Source: an uncultured Cellvibrio sp. (lineage in GTDB: Bacteria > Pseudomonadota > Gammaproteobacteria > Pseudomonadales > Cellvibrionaceae). Taken from it: 15,055 nucleotides of DNA. Positions 8,766 through 15,055 of this stretch are shown here, piece by piece (the first letter of the stretch is position 1; every line of letters starts with the position of its first letter). Below the pieces are notes generated by a model. That model was not told where the DNA came from, made no database searches, and saw only the letters and a program-made list of their open reading frames with translations. The translations under genes and the position numbers were made by a program. The stretch lies in the NCBI GenBank assembly GCA_946481735.1, contig CAMLOU010000104.1, positions 1 through 15,055 of the forward strand. The letters are read 5' to 3'.

Positions 8766-8804
8766 TTACAAAAAAGAAAAAGGGGCATTGCATCCGCAAG
8801 CCCC
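8766..8804 (-). terminator. Hairpin with leftward T-run between uvrA and rplQ
   Basis: Stem GGGGC (8782-8786), bulged A, TTGC (8788-8791), loop ATCC, GCAA (8796-8799), GCCCC (8800-8804). On the - strand it is followed by CTTTTTCTTTTTTG, a good terminator tail. On the + strand, the direction of uvrA, no T-run follows. It probably stops leftward transcripts from the ribosomal operon and may only stabilise the uvrA 3' end. Confidence 0.65.
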
Positions 8805-9124
8805 ATTGCATCCTGCGCGGGTCAACGATCATCTTGACCGCATCGGCATCCAGCCTGTTCCTGATAATCCTTGTATAGTTACATCCAGTAACCAGCATCC
8901 CTTTCTCAACACATCCTGTGTTGATCAACGTCCTGTGATTACCATTTTATGCTTCTGCAACTCGATTAATAGCAGACAATATCGGCATTGCGTGTGAGAC
9001 ATTGCCGACAATAATTCACAAAAAAATAAACCTGGATCAAATTAGGAATGACTGAGGAAGTGGCAATAGCCACTGCTATCTGAAAAGGAATACGCCTGAA
9101 ACAAACCTATAAACGCAATAAAGC
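8805..9124 (+). other. Gene-free stretch with several small inverted repeats
   Basis: No convincing coding frame or RNA gene was found. Inverted repeats are GGTCAA/TTGACC (8820-8839), CAACACA/TGTGTTG (8907-8923) overlapped by TTGATCAA (8921-8928), TCGGCA/TGCCGA (about 8982-9008) and AGTGGC/GCCACT (9059-9074). None has a T-run, so they are not plain terminators. No clear promoter was seen. Strand is arbitrary. Confidence 0.3.
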
Positions 9125-9158
9125 AAAAAGGGCCAGGTATTTCTACCTGGCCCTTTTT
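9125..9158 (-). terminator. Strong rho-independent terminator after rplQ (end of alpha operon)
   Basis: A perfect 15-bp stem: AAAAAGGGCCAGGTA (9125-9139), loop TTTC, TACCTGGCCCTTTTT (9144-9158). Read leftward it ends in five T and lies 20 nt past the rplQ stop. The symmetry lets it act in both directions. Confidence 0.95.
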
Positions 9159-9178
9159 GTTAAATTCCTGTTACAGAA

Positions 9179-9571
9179 TTATTCAGCTTCTACTGCAGTT
9201 TCAAGTGCTTTAGCTGGACGATCCACCAACTCAACATATGCCATCGGCGCTTTATCACCCGCACGGAAACCACATTTCAAAATACGGACATAACCGCCTG
9301 GACGGGTAGCATAACGCTTACCCAGTTCGCTAAACAATTTGCCTACTGCTGCCTTGCTTTGAATGCGAGCAGATATCAAACGACGATTAGCGACTGAATC
9401 AACCTTTGCAATAGTAATTAACGGCTCAATAACACGGCGCAATTCTTTTGCCTTGGGCAGAGTAGTTTTAATCAGCTCATGCTCTACCAAAGACACGCTC
9501 ATGTTGCGGAACATTGCTTTGCGGTGGGAAGAATTACGGCCCAATTGACGGCCAACAAGACGATGACGCAT
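9179..9571 (-). CDS. rplQ: 50S ribosomal protein L17
   Basis: L17 is a large-subunit protein located near the peptide exit tunnel. The 130 residues match the family length, with [23 protein letters not shown] at the start, [20 protein letters not shown] in the middle and [22 protein letters not shown] near the end; the last ~13 residues ([11 protein letters not shown]) are a variable acidic tail. GAAGG lies 8 nt before the ATG. It is the last gene of the alpha operon, 137 nt after rpoA, a gap that is longer than others in the operon and contains a hairpin. The strong terminator follows directly. Confidence 0.98.
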   Translation of the reverse strand: MRHRLVGRQLGRNSSHRKAMFRNMSVSLVEHELIKTTLPKAKELRRVIEPLITIAKVDSVANRRLISARIQSKAAVGKLFSELGKRYATRPGGYVRILKCGFRAGDKAPMAYVELVDRPAKALETAVEAE

Positions 9572-9647
9572 AACTAATTACCTTCAAAATGGATCGCTTT
9601 ACGCAATCTCGTTATCACCCGCACCGAAGTGAGTTACGGGCGAACTA

Positions 9648-9697
9648 ATAATTAAAATCCCAAACAACTGTTAATAGTAGCTAACTGTCGTTTGGGA
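9648..9697 (-). terminator. Attenuator-like hairpin between rpoA and rplQ
   Basis: On the - strand TCCCAAAC pairs with GTTTGGGA (arms 9690-9697 and 9658-9665), with a possible inner GTTA/TAAC pairing, and is followed by TTTTAATTAT. It begins 11 nt past the rpoA stop. The T-run is short, so partial termination or 3'-end protection is more likely than a full stop. Confidence 0.5.
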
Positions 9698-9708
9698 CTT
9701 CGTGCTTT

Positions 9709-10695
9709 TTAATCGTTTCTCAAACTGGCAGGTGGCCAGTTTTCCAAACGCATACCCAGGGACAAACCACGTGACGCAAGAACATCTTTAATCTCGGTCA
9801 AAGATTTTTTACCCAGGTTTGGCGTTTTCAACAGCTCGACTTCAGTGCGCTGAATCAAATCGCCAATGTAATAAATATTTTCTGCTTTCAAGCAGTTTGC
9901 TGAACGTACAGTAAGCTCCAAATCATCCACCGGACGCAATAGAATCGGGTCGATTGCCTCTTCTTTTTGCTCTGGAGCAGATTGCTTCTCACCTTCCAAA
10001 TCAACAAACACTGCTAATTGTTGCTGCAGGATGGTAGCTGCGCGACGGATAGCTTCTTCTGGATCAATAGTACCGTTGGTCTCCAAATCCAGGATCAACT
10101 TATCCAGATCGGTACGTTGCTCAACGCGAGCACTTTCAACACTATAAGCCAGACGCTTGACGGGGCTGAAAGACGCATCCAATTGCAAACGGCCAATCGC
10201 ACGGCTCTCATCATCATCGCGACGACGACTGTCAGCAGGCTGATAGCCCCGACCACGAGCAATGGTTAAACGCATTTTCAATTCTGTGTTGCCAGTGATA
10301 TTAGCAATGACATGATCCGGATTTTTAATTTCCACATCGTGATCAACCTGGATATCAGCAGCAGTCACAACGCCAGGACCTTTTTTGGTCAAAGTAAGAA
10401 CCGCATGGTCCTTACCGTGCATAATTACTGCAACACCTTTAAGGTTCAGCAGGATTTCAATTACATCCTCGCGAACACCTTCAATTGCGCTGTATTCATG
10501 CAGCACACCTTCGATTTCCGCTTCAACAATGGCGCAACCGGCCATTGAAGAAAGCAGAATACGACGCAATGCATTGCCTAAAGTATGTCCAAAACCACGC
10601 TCTAATGGCTCCAACACAACACGTGCGCGAGTTGGGCCATTTTCTGTTACATCGATATGACGCGGAGTTAAAAATTCGTTTACTGCAGTCTGCAT
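9709..10695 (-). CDS. rpoA: DNA-directed RNA polymerase subunit alpha
   Basis: The alpha dimer is the scaffold on which beta and beta' assemble, and its C-terminal domain contacts UP elements and activators. The product has 328 residues. The N-terminal domain holds [23 protein letters not shown] and the [22 protein letters not shown] segment. The C-terminal domain starts near 250 with R264 and N267 in [14 protein letters not shown], equivalent to DNA-contacting R265 and N268 of E. coli, followed by [22 protein letters not shown] 10695 is chosen: AGG lies 7 nt upstream, while the GTG at 10701 in the same frame would overlap that site. It lies 26 nt after rpsD and is co-transcribed with the ribosomal genes. 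Confidence 0.99.
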   Translation of the reverse strand: MQTAVNEFLTPRHIDVTENGPTRARVVLEPLERGFGHTLGNALRRILLSSMAGCAIVEAEIEGVLHEYSAIEGVREDVIEILLNLKGVAVIMHGKDHAVLTLTKKGPGVVTAADIQVDHDVEIKNPDHVIANITGNTELKMRLTIARGRGYQPADSRRRDDDESRAIGRLQLDASFSPVKRLAYSVESARVEQRTDLDKLILDLETNGTIDPEEAIRRAATILQQQLAVFVDLEGEKQSAPEQKEEAIDPILLRPVDDLELTVRSANCLKAENIYYIGDLIQRTEVELLKTPNLGKKSLTEIKDVLASRGLSLGMRLENWPPASLRND

Positions 10696-10721
10696 AGCCA
10701 CACCTGTTAGCGAATCGTCCC

Positions 10722-11342
10722 TTACTTGGAGTAAAGCTCGACGATGAGGTTCTCGTTGATGTCAGCAGGTAAATCAATGCGATCAGGAACGCGCTTGAAA
10801 ACGCCTTCTTTCTTCTCGCTGTTTACATCAACCCACTCGACGTTGCTGCGCTGACCAGCCAGGTTCAACGCGTTTTGGATACGCAGTTGTTTTTTGGCCT
10901 TCTCACGAACAGAAACCACGTCACCTGCAGCCACTTGGTAAGAAGCAATATTCACGGTCTTGCCGTTCACACTGATTGCTTTGTGTGAAACCAACTGACG
11001 GGACTCTGAACGGGTAGAGCCAAAGCCCATGCGATAAACAACGTTATCCAAACGGGATTCAAGCAACTTCAACAGGTTTTCACCGGTCGCACCCTTACGA
11101 CGAGCAGCTTCTTTGTAATAGCCACGGAATTGCTTTTCCAAAATACCGTAGATACGACGTACTTTTTGTTTTTCACGCAACTGAACACCGTAGTCAGACA
11201 AACGACCACGACGTTGGCCATGTTGGCCAGGAGCGGTTTCAATTTTGCACTTGGAATCCAGTGCGCGCGCACCGCTTTTCAGGAACAGGTCAGTTCCTTC
11301 ACGGCGCGACAGTTTACAAGTTGGTCCAATATAACGAGCCAT
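10722..11342 (-). CDS. rpsD: 30S ribosomal protein S4
   Basis: S4 is a primary 16S rRNA-binding protein that nucleates 30S assembly, and in E. coli it represses translation of the alpha operon. The 206 residues equal the E. coli length. [20 protein letters not shown] opens the protein, [20 protein letters not shown] follows, and the S4 RNA-binding domain begins at about 95 ([14 protein letters not shown]). Only C9 and C32 are present near the N-terminus, so this is the zinc-free form. GGGGGAG lies 8 nt before the ATG, and the gap to rpsK is 15 nt. Confidence 0.99.
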   Translation of the reverse strand: MARYIGPTCKLSRREGTDLFLKSGARALDSKCKIETAPGQHGQRRGRLSDYGVQLREKQKVRRIYGILEKQFRGYYKEAARRKGATGENLLKLLESRLDNVVYRMGFGSTRSESRQLVSHKAISVNGKTVNIASYQVAAGDVVSVREKAKKQLRIQNALNLAGQRSNVEWVDVNSEKKEGVFKRVPDRIDLPADINENLIVELYSK

Positions 11343-11357
11343 TTTCTATGCTCCCCC

Positions 11358-11753
11358 TTATACGCGACGTTTTTTCGGCGGACGGCAGCCGTTGTGAGGA
11401 ATCGGCGTAACGTCAGTGATGTTGGTAATTTTGTAGCCAACATTATTCAGGGCACGTACCGCAGATTCGCGGCCGGGGCCTGGGCCTTTAACTTCTACGT
11501 CAAGGTTCTTCAAACCATATTCTTTCGCCGCTTCACCAGCGCGCTCGGCAGCAACCTGAGCAGCAAAAGGAGTACTCTTACGTGAACCACGGAAACCCGA
11601 ACCACCAGAAGTTGCCCATGCCAAGGCGTTGCCTTGACGGTCTGTAATGGTAACAATGGTGTTATTAAAAGACGCGTGGATATGGGCAACGCCATCAACT
11701 ACCGTCTTTTTAACTTTTTTCTTGGCTGTGGTTTTATTACCTGGCTTAGCCAT
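11358..11753 (-). CDS. rpsK: 30S ribosomal protein S11
   Basis: S11 lines the platform of the small subunit near the mRNA exit (E site). The 131 residues cover the whole family: a lysine-rich N-terminal tail, [15 protein letters not shown] at ~23-38, the [20 protein letters not shown] segment, [13 protein letters not shown] and the C-terminal [21 protein letters not shown] lies 7 nt upstream of the ATG. It is 54 nt after rpsM and 15 nt before rpsD, in the usual alpha-operon order. Confidence 0.99.
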   Translation of the reverse strand: MAKPGNKTTAKKKVKKTVVDGVAHIHASFNNTIVTITDRQGNALAWATSGGSGFRGSRKSTPFAAQVAAERAGEAAKEYGLKNLDVEVKGPGPGRESAVRALNNVGYKITNITDVTPIPHNGCRPPKKRRV

Positions 11754-11807
11754 AGCAATTCTTCCTACTAATTTTTACCGTATGTGAATGAGATTCGCGA
11801 TCAAGGC

Positions 11808-12164
11808 TTATTTCTTGATTGGCTTACGTGGGCCTTTACGAGTGCGAGCGTTGGTTTTGGTACGCTGGCCACGTAAAGGCAAGCCGCGACGATGACGCAG
11901 GCCGCGATAGCAACCCAGGTCCATCAAGCGCTTGATGTTCATGTTAATTTCGCGACGCAAATCACCCTCTACGGTGTGTTTGCCCACTTCAGCGCGGATG
12001 GCATCCATCTGCTCTTCAGAGAGAGAACCAATTTTGGTCTCTTCGGCAATACCAGTAGCAGCACAGATCTGCTTGGCAGTAGTACGACCAATGCCATAAA
12101 CATAGGTCAACGAGATAACGGCGTGTTTGTTATCTGGTATGTTTACACCAGCTATACGAGCCAT
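11808..12164 (-). CDS. rpsM: 30S ribosomal protein S13
   Basis: S13 sits in the head of the small subunit and forms bridges to the 50S and contacts with tRNA. The 118 residues match E. coli in length. [26 protein letters not shown] opens it, [27 protein letters not shown] is the central conserved block, and the basic tail [20 protein letters not shown] reaches into the tRNA sites. GGAG lies 8 nt before the ATG. It is the first gene of the alpha operon and follows a terminator, a candidate promoter and a leader of ~70 nt. Confidence 0.99.
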   Translation of the reverse strand: MARIAGVNIPDNKHAVISLTYVYGIGRTTAKQICAATGIAEETKIGSLSEEQMDAIRAEVGKHTVEGDLRREINMNIKRLMDLGCYRGLRHRRGLPLRGQRTKTNARTRKGPRKPIKK

Positions 12165-12240
12165 TCAAATTACTCCAATAACACCTGAATTGTAGCGTTG
12201 ACGGCATATGAGCCACCCCGCCCCTGAACAAAAGGCGCGC

Positions 12241-12269
12241 AGGATAGCTGCAAATACACCACAAATCAA
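12241..12269 (-). promoter_or_regulatory. Candidate alpha-operon promoter
   Basis: Read on the - strand, TTGATT (12264-12269) and TATCCT (12241-12246) are 17 nt apart, each matching consensus at 4 of 6 positions. It lies between the spc terminator and rpsM and would give a ~70-nt leader. A GTCGGG/CCCGAC inverted repeat (12272-12293) stands just upstream. In E. coli the alpha leader folds into a pseudoknot bound by S4; I could not establish such a fold here by eye. Confidence 0.35.
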
Positions 12270-12339
12270 TAGTCGGGCAATTTCTCACCCGACGACAGTC
12301 AACGCCCCCTAGCGGCAATAATATTGATTAATTCGCTAT

Positions 12340-12373
12340 AAAAACTCAGGCAGGCCAGCAATGACCTGCCTGA
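12340..12373 (-). terminator. Terminator after rpmJ, end of spc operon
   Basis: On the - strand TCAGGCAGG (arm 12365-12373) pairs with CCTGCCTGA (arm 12346-12354) over a 10-nt loop and is followed by GTTTTTATA. The 9-bp GC-rich stem with five T suits a rho-independent terminator 23 nt after the rpmJ stop. It separates the spc part from the alpha operon. Confidence 0.85.
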
Positions 12374-12396
12374 ATTAGGCAAACATCAATGATTAC

Positions 12397-12513
12397 TTAG
12401 CCTTGACGCTGCTTGTGGCGCGGCTCAACACTGCAGATTACACGCAGAACACCGTTGCGACGCACCATTTTGCAATTGCGACAAATCTTTTTTACAGAAG
12501 CACGAACTTTCAT
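12397..12513 (-). CDS. rpmJ: 50S ribosomal protein L36
   Basis: L36 is the smallest large-subunit protein and helps order 23S rRNA near the L7/L12 stalk base. The frame has 38 codons beginning [19 protein letters not shown] and ending [10 protein letters not shown]11, C14, C27 and H33 form the complete zinc site, so this is the zinc-binding (C+) form. In many bacteria a zinc-free paralogue is induced under zinc limitation; none is in this window. GAGG lies 7 nt before the ATG, and secY ends 22 nt upstream, the usual secY-rpmJ pair. Confidence 0.97.
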   Translation of the reverse strand: MKVRASVKKICRNCKMVRRNGVLRVICSVEPRHKQRQG

Positions 12514-12535
12514 GATTCAACCTCAATAACTTGGA

Positions 12536-13870
12536 CTAGCGTGCGTTACCGCCATATCCTTTCAAATTTGATTTCTTCATCAGCGATTCATACTGATGCG
12601 ACATCAAGTGTGCTTGCACTTGGGACATAAAATCCATCACTACAACAACTACGATGAGCAATGAAGTTCCACCCAAATAGAAGGGCACACCAGTGGCTAC
12701 TACAAGAAACTCCGGCAATAAGCAAACTGCTGACATATATATAGCACCAACAACTGTCAGTCGAGTCAAAACGCTATCTATATATTTCGCTGAGTGCTCC
12801 CCCGGACGAATACCGGGAATATATGCCCCTGATTTCTTAAGGTTATCTGCTACTTCTTTCGGGTTAAACATCAAAGCCGTATAGAAAAAACAGAAAAAGG
12901 TAATGAGGCCTGCGAACAGAATGATATACAAAGGCTGACCAGGACCAATTGCCAACGCCATTTCTTGCAGGAACTCATTTACAACACCTTCACCACCCTG
13001 GCCGAACCATTGAGCGATAGATGCCGGAAACAGCAAAATACTGCTAGCGAAAATAGCCGGAATTACGCCCGCCATATTAATTTTCAGCGGCAAATGACTA
13101 CTCTGAGCAGCATAGCCCTGACGACCTTGTTGACGCTTGGCATAGTTCACTGTGATGCGGCGTTGGCCACGCTCAATACGAACTACAAACCAAATAACAG
13201 CAATAGCTAAAATGCTAACGATCAACAACGCAATAATATGCAAATCGCCTTGTCTTGCACTTTCAAAAGCCTGACCTATTGCGCTGGGCATTCCCGCAAC
13301 AATACCTGCGAAAATAAGCATGGAGATACCATTACCAATCCCGCGCTCAGTTACCTGCTCACCCAGCCACATCATAAATACTGCGCCAGTCACCAGGGAA
13401 ACTACCGCGATAAAGTAATATGAAAAGCTTGGTTCCCCACCAAATGCGTAGGCTGAGAAGCTAACAGCCATTGCGAGCGCCTGTACGGTCGCGAGCACAA
13501 CAGTGAAGTAGCGGGTGTACTGGTTAATCTTGCGACGACCAGCGTCACCTTCTTTTTTTAACTGCTCCAAAGAAGGAGTAACTGCCGTAAGCAACTGCAT
13601 AATAATCGATGCAGAAATATAAGGCATGATACCCAAAGCAAGGATGCTCATCCGCTCCAGAGCACCACCGGAGAACATGTTAAACATGCCCAGGATAGTT
13701 CCCTGATTTTGATTGAACAGATTAGCGATGCGCTCTGGATCCAAACCTGGCACTGGTATGTGAGTACCAATACGATAAATCACGATTGCCAGAAACAAAA
13801 AGCGCAGGCGAGCCCAAAGCTCGCCCAAGCCTCTTTGATTTGCTAATGGCAGATTACCTGGAGTTGCCAT
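12536..13870 (-). CDS. secY: Preprotein translocase subunit SecY
   Basis: SecY is the channel subunit of the SecYEG translocon in the inner membrane. The 444 residues include ten hydrophobic segments: TM1 at ~22-36, the plug and TM2 region from [15 protein letters not shown] (61-75), and the others up to TM10 at ~402-416. The cytosolic loop with [22 protein letters not shown] (256-277) leads into TM7, and the C5 loop carries the conserved IRPG with R355, needed for SecA-driven export. GAGG lies 5 nt before the ATG, overlapping the end of rplO (gap 10 nt). Its place at the end of the spc operon ties translocon supply to ribosome synthesis. Confidence 0.99.
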   Translation of the reverse strand: MATPGNLPLANQRGLGELWARLRFLFLAIVIYRIGTHIPVPGLDPERIANLFNQNQGTILGMFNMFSGGALERMSILALGIMPYISASIIMQLLTAVTPSLEQLKKEGDAGRRKINQYTRYFTVVLATVQALAMAVSFSAYAFGGEPSFSYYFIAVVSLVTGAVFMMWLGEQVTERGIGNGISMLIFAGIVAGMPSAIGQAFESARQGDLHIIALLIVSILAIAVIWFVVRIERGQRRITVNYAKRQQGRQGYAAQSSHLPLKINMAGVIPAIFASSILLFPASIAQWFGQGGEGVVNEFLQEMALAIGPGQPLYIILFAGLITFFCFFYTALMFNPKEVADNLKKSGAYIPGIRPGEHSAKYIDSVLTRLTVVGAIYMSAVCLLPEFLVVATGVPFYLGGTSLLIVVVVVMDFMSQVQAHLMSHQYESLMKKSNLKGYGGNAR

Positions 13871-13880
13871 TCGCGCCTCG

Positions 13881-14315
13881 TTACTCTTCTACTTTTCCGC
13901 CAGCGGCTTCAATCGCTGCTTTAGCACCTTTTGTTACAGCCAGGCCTTTCACAGTGACAGCTTTTTTAACTTCGCCAGAGGCGAAGATTTTTGCACGCTT
14001 GATAACAGAGCTGATTAATCCGGCTTGCTTCAGAGTTTCAATATCAACCACTGAACCTTCAACCGCATTCAACTCAGACAAACGGATTTCCGCAGTGACC
14101 ATACCGATACGGGAAGTAAAACCGTACTTTGGCAAACGAATTTGCAAAGGCATTTGACCGCCTTCGAAACCGGGTCTCACGGAACCGCCAGAACGTGACT
14201 TCAGACCTTTGTGACCACGACCTGCGGTTTTACCCAGGCCGCTACCGATACCACGGCCAACACGCTTTTTGGCGTGCACACGGCCCGGTGCCGGACTAAG
14301 AGTATTCAGACGCAT
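13881..14315 (-). CDS. rplO: 50S ribosomal protein L15
   Basis: L15 is a large-subunit assembly protein with a long basic N-terminal extension running through 23S rRNA. The 144 residues equal E. coli. The extension is visible as [22 protein letters not shown] followed by [18 protein letters not shown]; the globular C-terminal part carries [16 protein letters not shown] and a final alanine- and glycine-rich [17 protein letters not shown] before the ATG lies inside the end of rpmD, and the gap to rpmD is a single base, so translation is probably coupled. Confidence 0.99.
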   Translation of the reverse strand: MRLNTLSPAPGRVHAKKRVGRGIGSGLGKTAGRGHKGLKSRSGGSVRPGFEGGQMPLQIRLPKYGFTSRIGMVTAEIRLSELNAVEGSVVDIETLKQAGLISSVIKRAKIFASGEVKKAVTVKGLAVTKGAKAAIEAAGGKVEE

Positions 14316-14316
14316 C

Positions 14317-14502
14317 TTATTCTCCCTCTACCTTAACCAGATAGTTGACAACATTGATCATGCCGCGAACTGAAGGAGTATCTTCAACTTCAACAGAGTG
14401 ACCGATGCGACGTAAACCCAAGCCGCGTACGCAGGCTTTGTGGTTTGCCAGACGATGAGCGGTGCTCTTGATCTGGGTCACTTTAATCATTTTCTTAGAC
14501 AT
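14317..14502 (-). CDS. rpmD: 50S ribosomal protein L30
   Basis: L30 is a small large-subunit protein. From ATG 14502 it has 61 residues, close to the 59 of E. coli, with [43 protein letters not shown] and the final [10 protein letters not shown]. An in-frame ATG at 14517 would add five residues but has no ribosome binding site, whereas GGCGGA lies 7 nt upstream of 14502. It follows rpsE by 35 nt and precedes rplO by one base. Confidence 0.97.
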   Translation of the reverse strand: MSKKMIKVTQIKSTAHRLANHKACVRGLGLRRIGHSVEVEDTPSVRGMINVVNYLVKVEGE

Positions 14503-14526
14503 GGTGAATTCCGCCATCTAATAATC

Positions 14527-14544
14527 GAACTAATCGATTAGTTC
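14527..14544 (-). repeat. 18-bp perfect palindrome over the rpsE stop codon
   Basis: GAACTAATCGATTAGTTC reads the same on both strands. It covers the last codons and the TAA of rpsE (14538-14540). In mRNA it could fold as a 7-bp stem with a TCGA loop just upstream of the rpmD ribosome binding site. No T-run follows, so it is not a terminator. Confidence 0.7.
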
Positions 14545-15047
14545 AGAATATCTTCAACAGTCTTACCGCGCTTTGCAGCAACTGCTTCAGGTGAAGTCAT
14601 CTCTTTCAGCGCGTTAAACGTTGCACGAACTACGTTAACCGGATTGGTTGAACCGTAGCATTTGGAAAGAACGTTTTGAATACCTGCAATTTCCAACACT
14701 GCCCGCATTGCACCACCAGCAATTACGCCGGTACCTTGAGACGCTGGTTGCATGTAAACTTTTGAAGCACCATGAACACCTTTGGTTGGGTATTGAATGG
14801 TATCGCCATTCAAATCAACAGTGATCATGTTACGACGTGCAGCTTCCATCGCTTTTTGAATAGCAATTGGAACTTCACGCGCTTTACCGCGACCAAAGCC
14901 TACTTTTCCGTTACCATCACCGACTACAGTCAATGCGGTAAATTGGAAGATACGACCACCTTTAACAGTTTTGGCAACACGATTAACTTGAACTAATTTT
15001 TCTTGCAAGCCTTCGTTGTTGTCTTCTTCTTTCTTAGCGTATGCCAT
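14538..15047 (-). CDS. rpsE: 30S ribosomal protein S5
   Basis: S5 is a small-subunit protein that shapes the mRNA entry channel and affects decoding fidelity. The 169 residues are complete: a short acidic N-terminal stretch (KKEEDNNEG), the double-stranded RNA-binding-like domain with [22 protein letters not shown], the [12 protein letters not shown] loop, and the C-terminal domain with [23 protein letters not shown] and [21 protein letters not shown] stands directly before the ATG at the window edge. It is the first spc-operon gene seen here; earlier ones (rplR and others) would lie to the right of the window. Confidence 0.99.
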   Translation of the reverse strand: MAYAKKEEDNNEGLQEKLVQVNRVAKTVKGGRIFQFTALTVVGDGNGKVGFGRGKAREVPIAIQKAMEAARRNMITVDLNGDTIQYPTKGVHGASKVYMQPASQGTGVIAGGAMRAVLEIAGIQNVLSKCYGSTNPVNVVRATFNALKEMTSPEAVAAKRGKTVEDILN

Positions 15048-15055
15048 ATCTCACC

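Noticed and set aside
8788..8997. 69-codon reading frame in the uvrA-rplQ gap
   Set aside because: It begins inside a terminator hairpin, has no ribosome binding site, and its product resembles no family I know.
10696..10701. GTG at 10701 as the rpoA start
   Set aside because: It overlaps the ribosome binding site that serves ATG 10695, and the shorter form matches known alpha subunits.
14503..14517. ATG at 14517 as the rpmD start
   Set aside because: There is no ribosome binding site before it, and the five extra residues are not part of L30.

Overview
The window looks like a gammaproteobacterial chromosome, probably from the Pseudomonadales/Cellvibrio neighbourhood. That placement is an inference from three things: the protein sequences, the uvrA / MFS transporter / ssb order, and the split of the ribosomal cluster into an spc end and an alpha operon. 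It falls into three blocks.

Block 1 (1-3438, + strand) is accessory DNA. An RHS/YD-repeat protein is open at the left edge of the window and runs to 2825. Its core ends with the usual RHS C-terminal signature and the paired aspartate motif, and is followed by a variable tip of about 130 residues that reads as a GIY-YIG (URI-type) nuclease. Four bases later starts a 202-residue leucine-rich-repeat protein, AT-rich compared with the RHS core, which sits where an immunity gene is expected. Together they look like the toxin end and immunity gene of a polymorphic toxin system. This is the most interesting part of the window.

Block 2 (3439-8804) is a DNA maintenance locus. ssb and a YajR-type MFS transporter gene lie on the - strand, with yajR upstream of ssb. 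uvrA diverges from yajR on the + strand. A terminator hairpin at 3523-3560 separates ssb from the convergent toxin/immunity cassette. No canonical LexA box is visible in the yajR-uvrA intergenic region.

Block 3 (8762-15055) is the end of the spc operon plus the complete alpha operon, all on the - strand. Transcription order is rpsE, rpmD, rplO, secY, rpmJ, then a terminator and a new promoter region, then rpsM, rpsK, rpsD, rpoA, rplQ. A perfect 15-bp terminator stem follows rplQ, and a second hairpin with a leftward T-run stands between the operon and uvrA. Details worth a second look are an 18-bp perfect palindrome over the rpsE stop codon, an attenuator-like hairpin between rpoA and rplQ, and a 320-bp gene-free stretch with several small inverted repeats. 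No tRNA, rRNA, CRISPR array, insertion sequence or integrase was seen.
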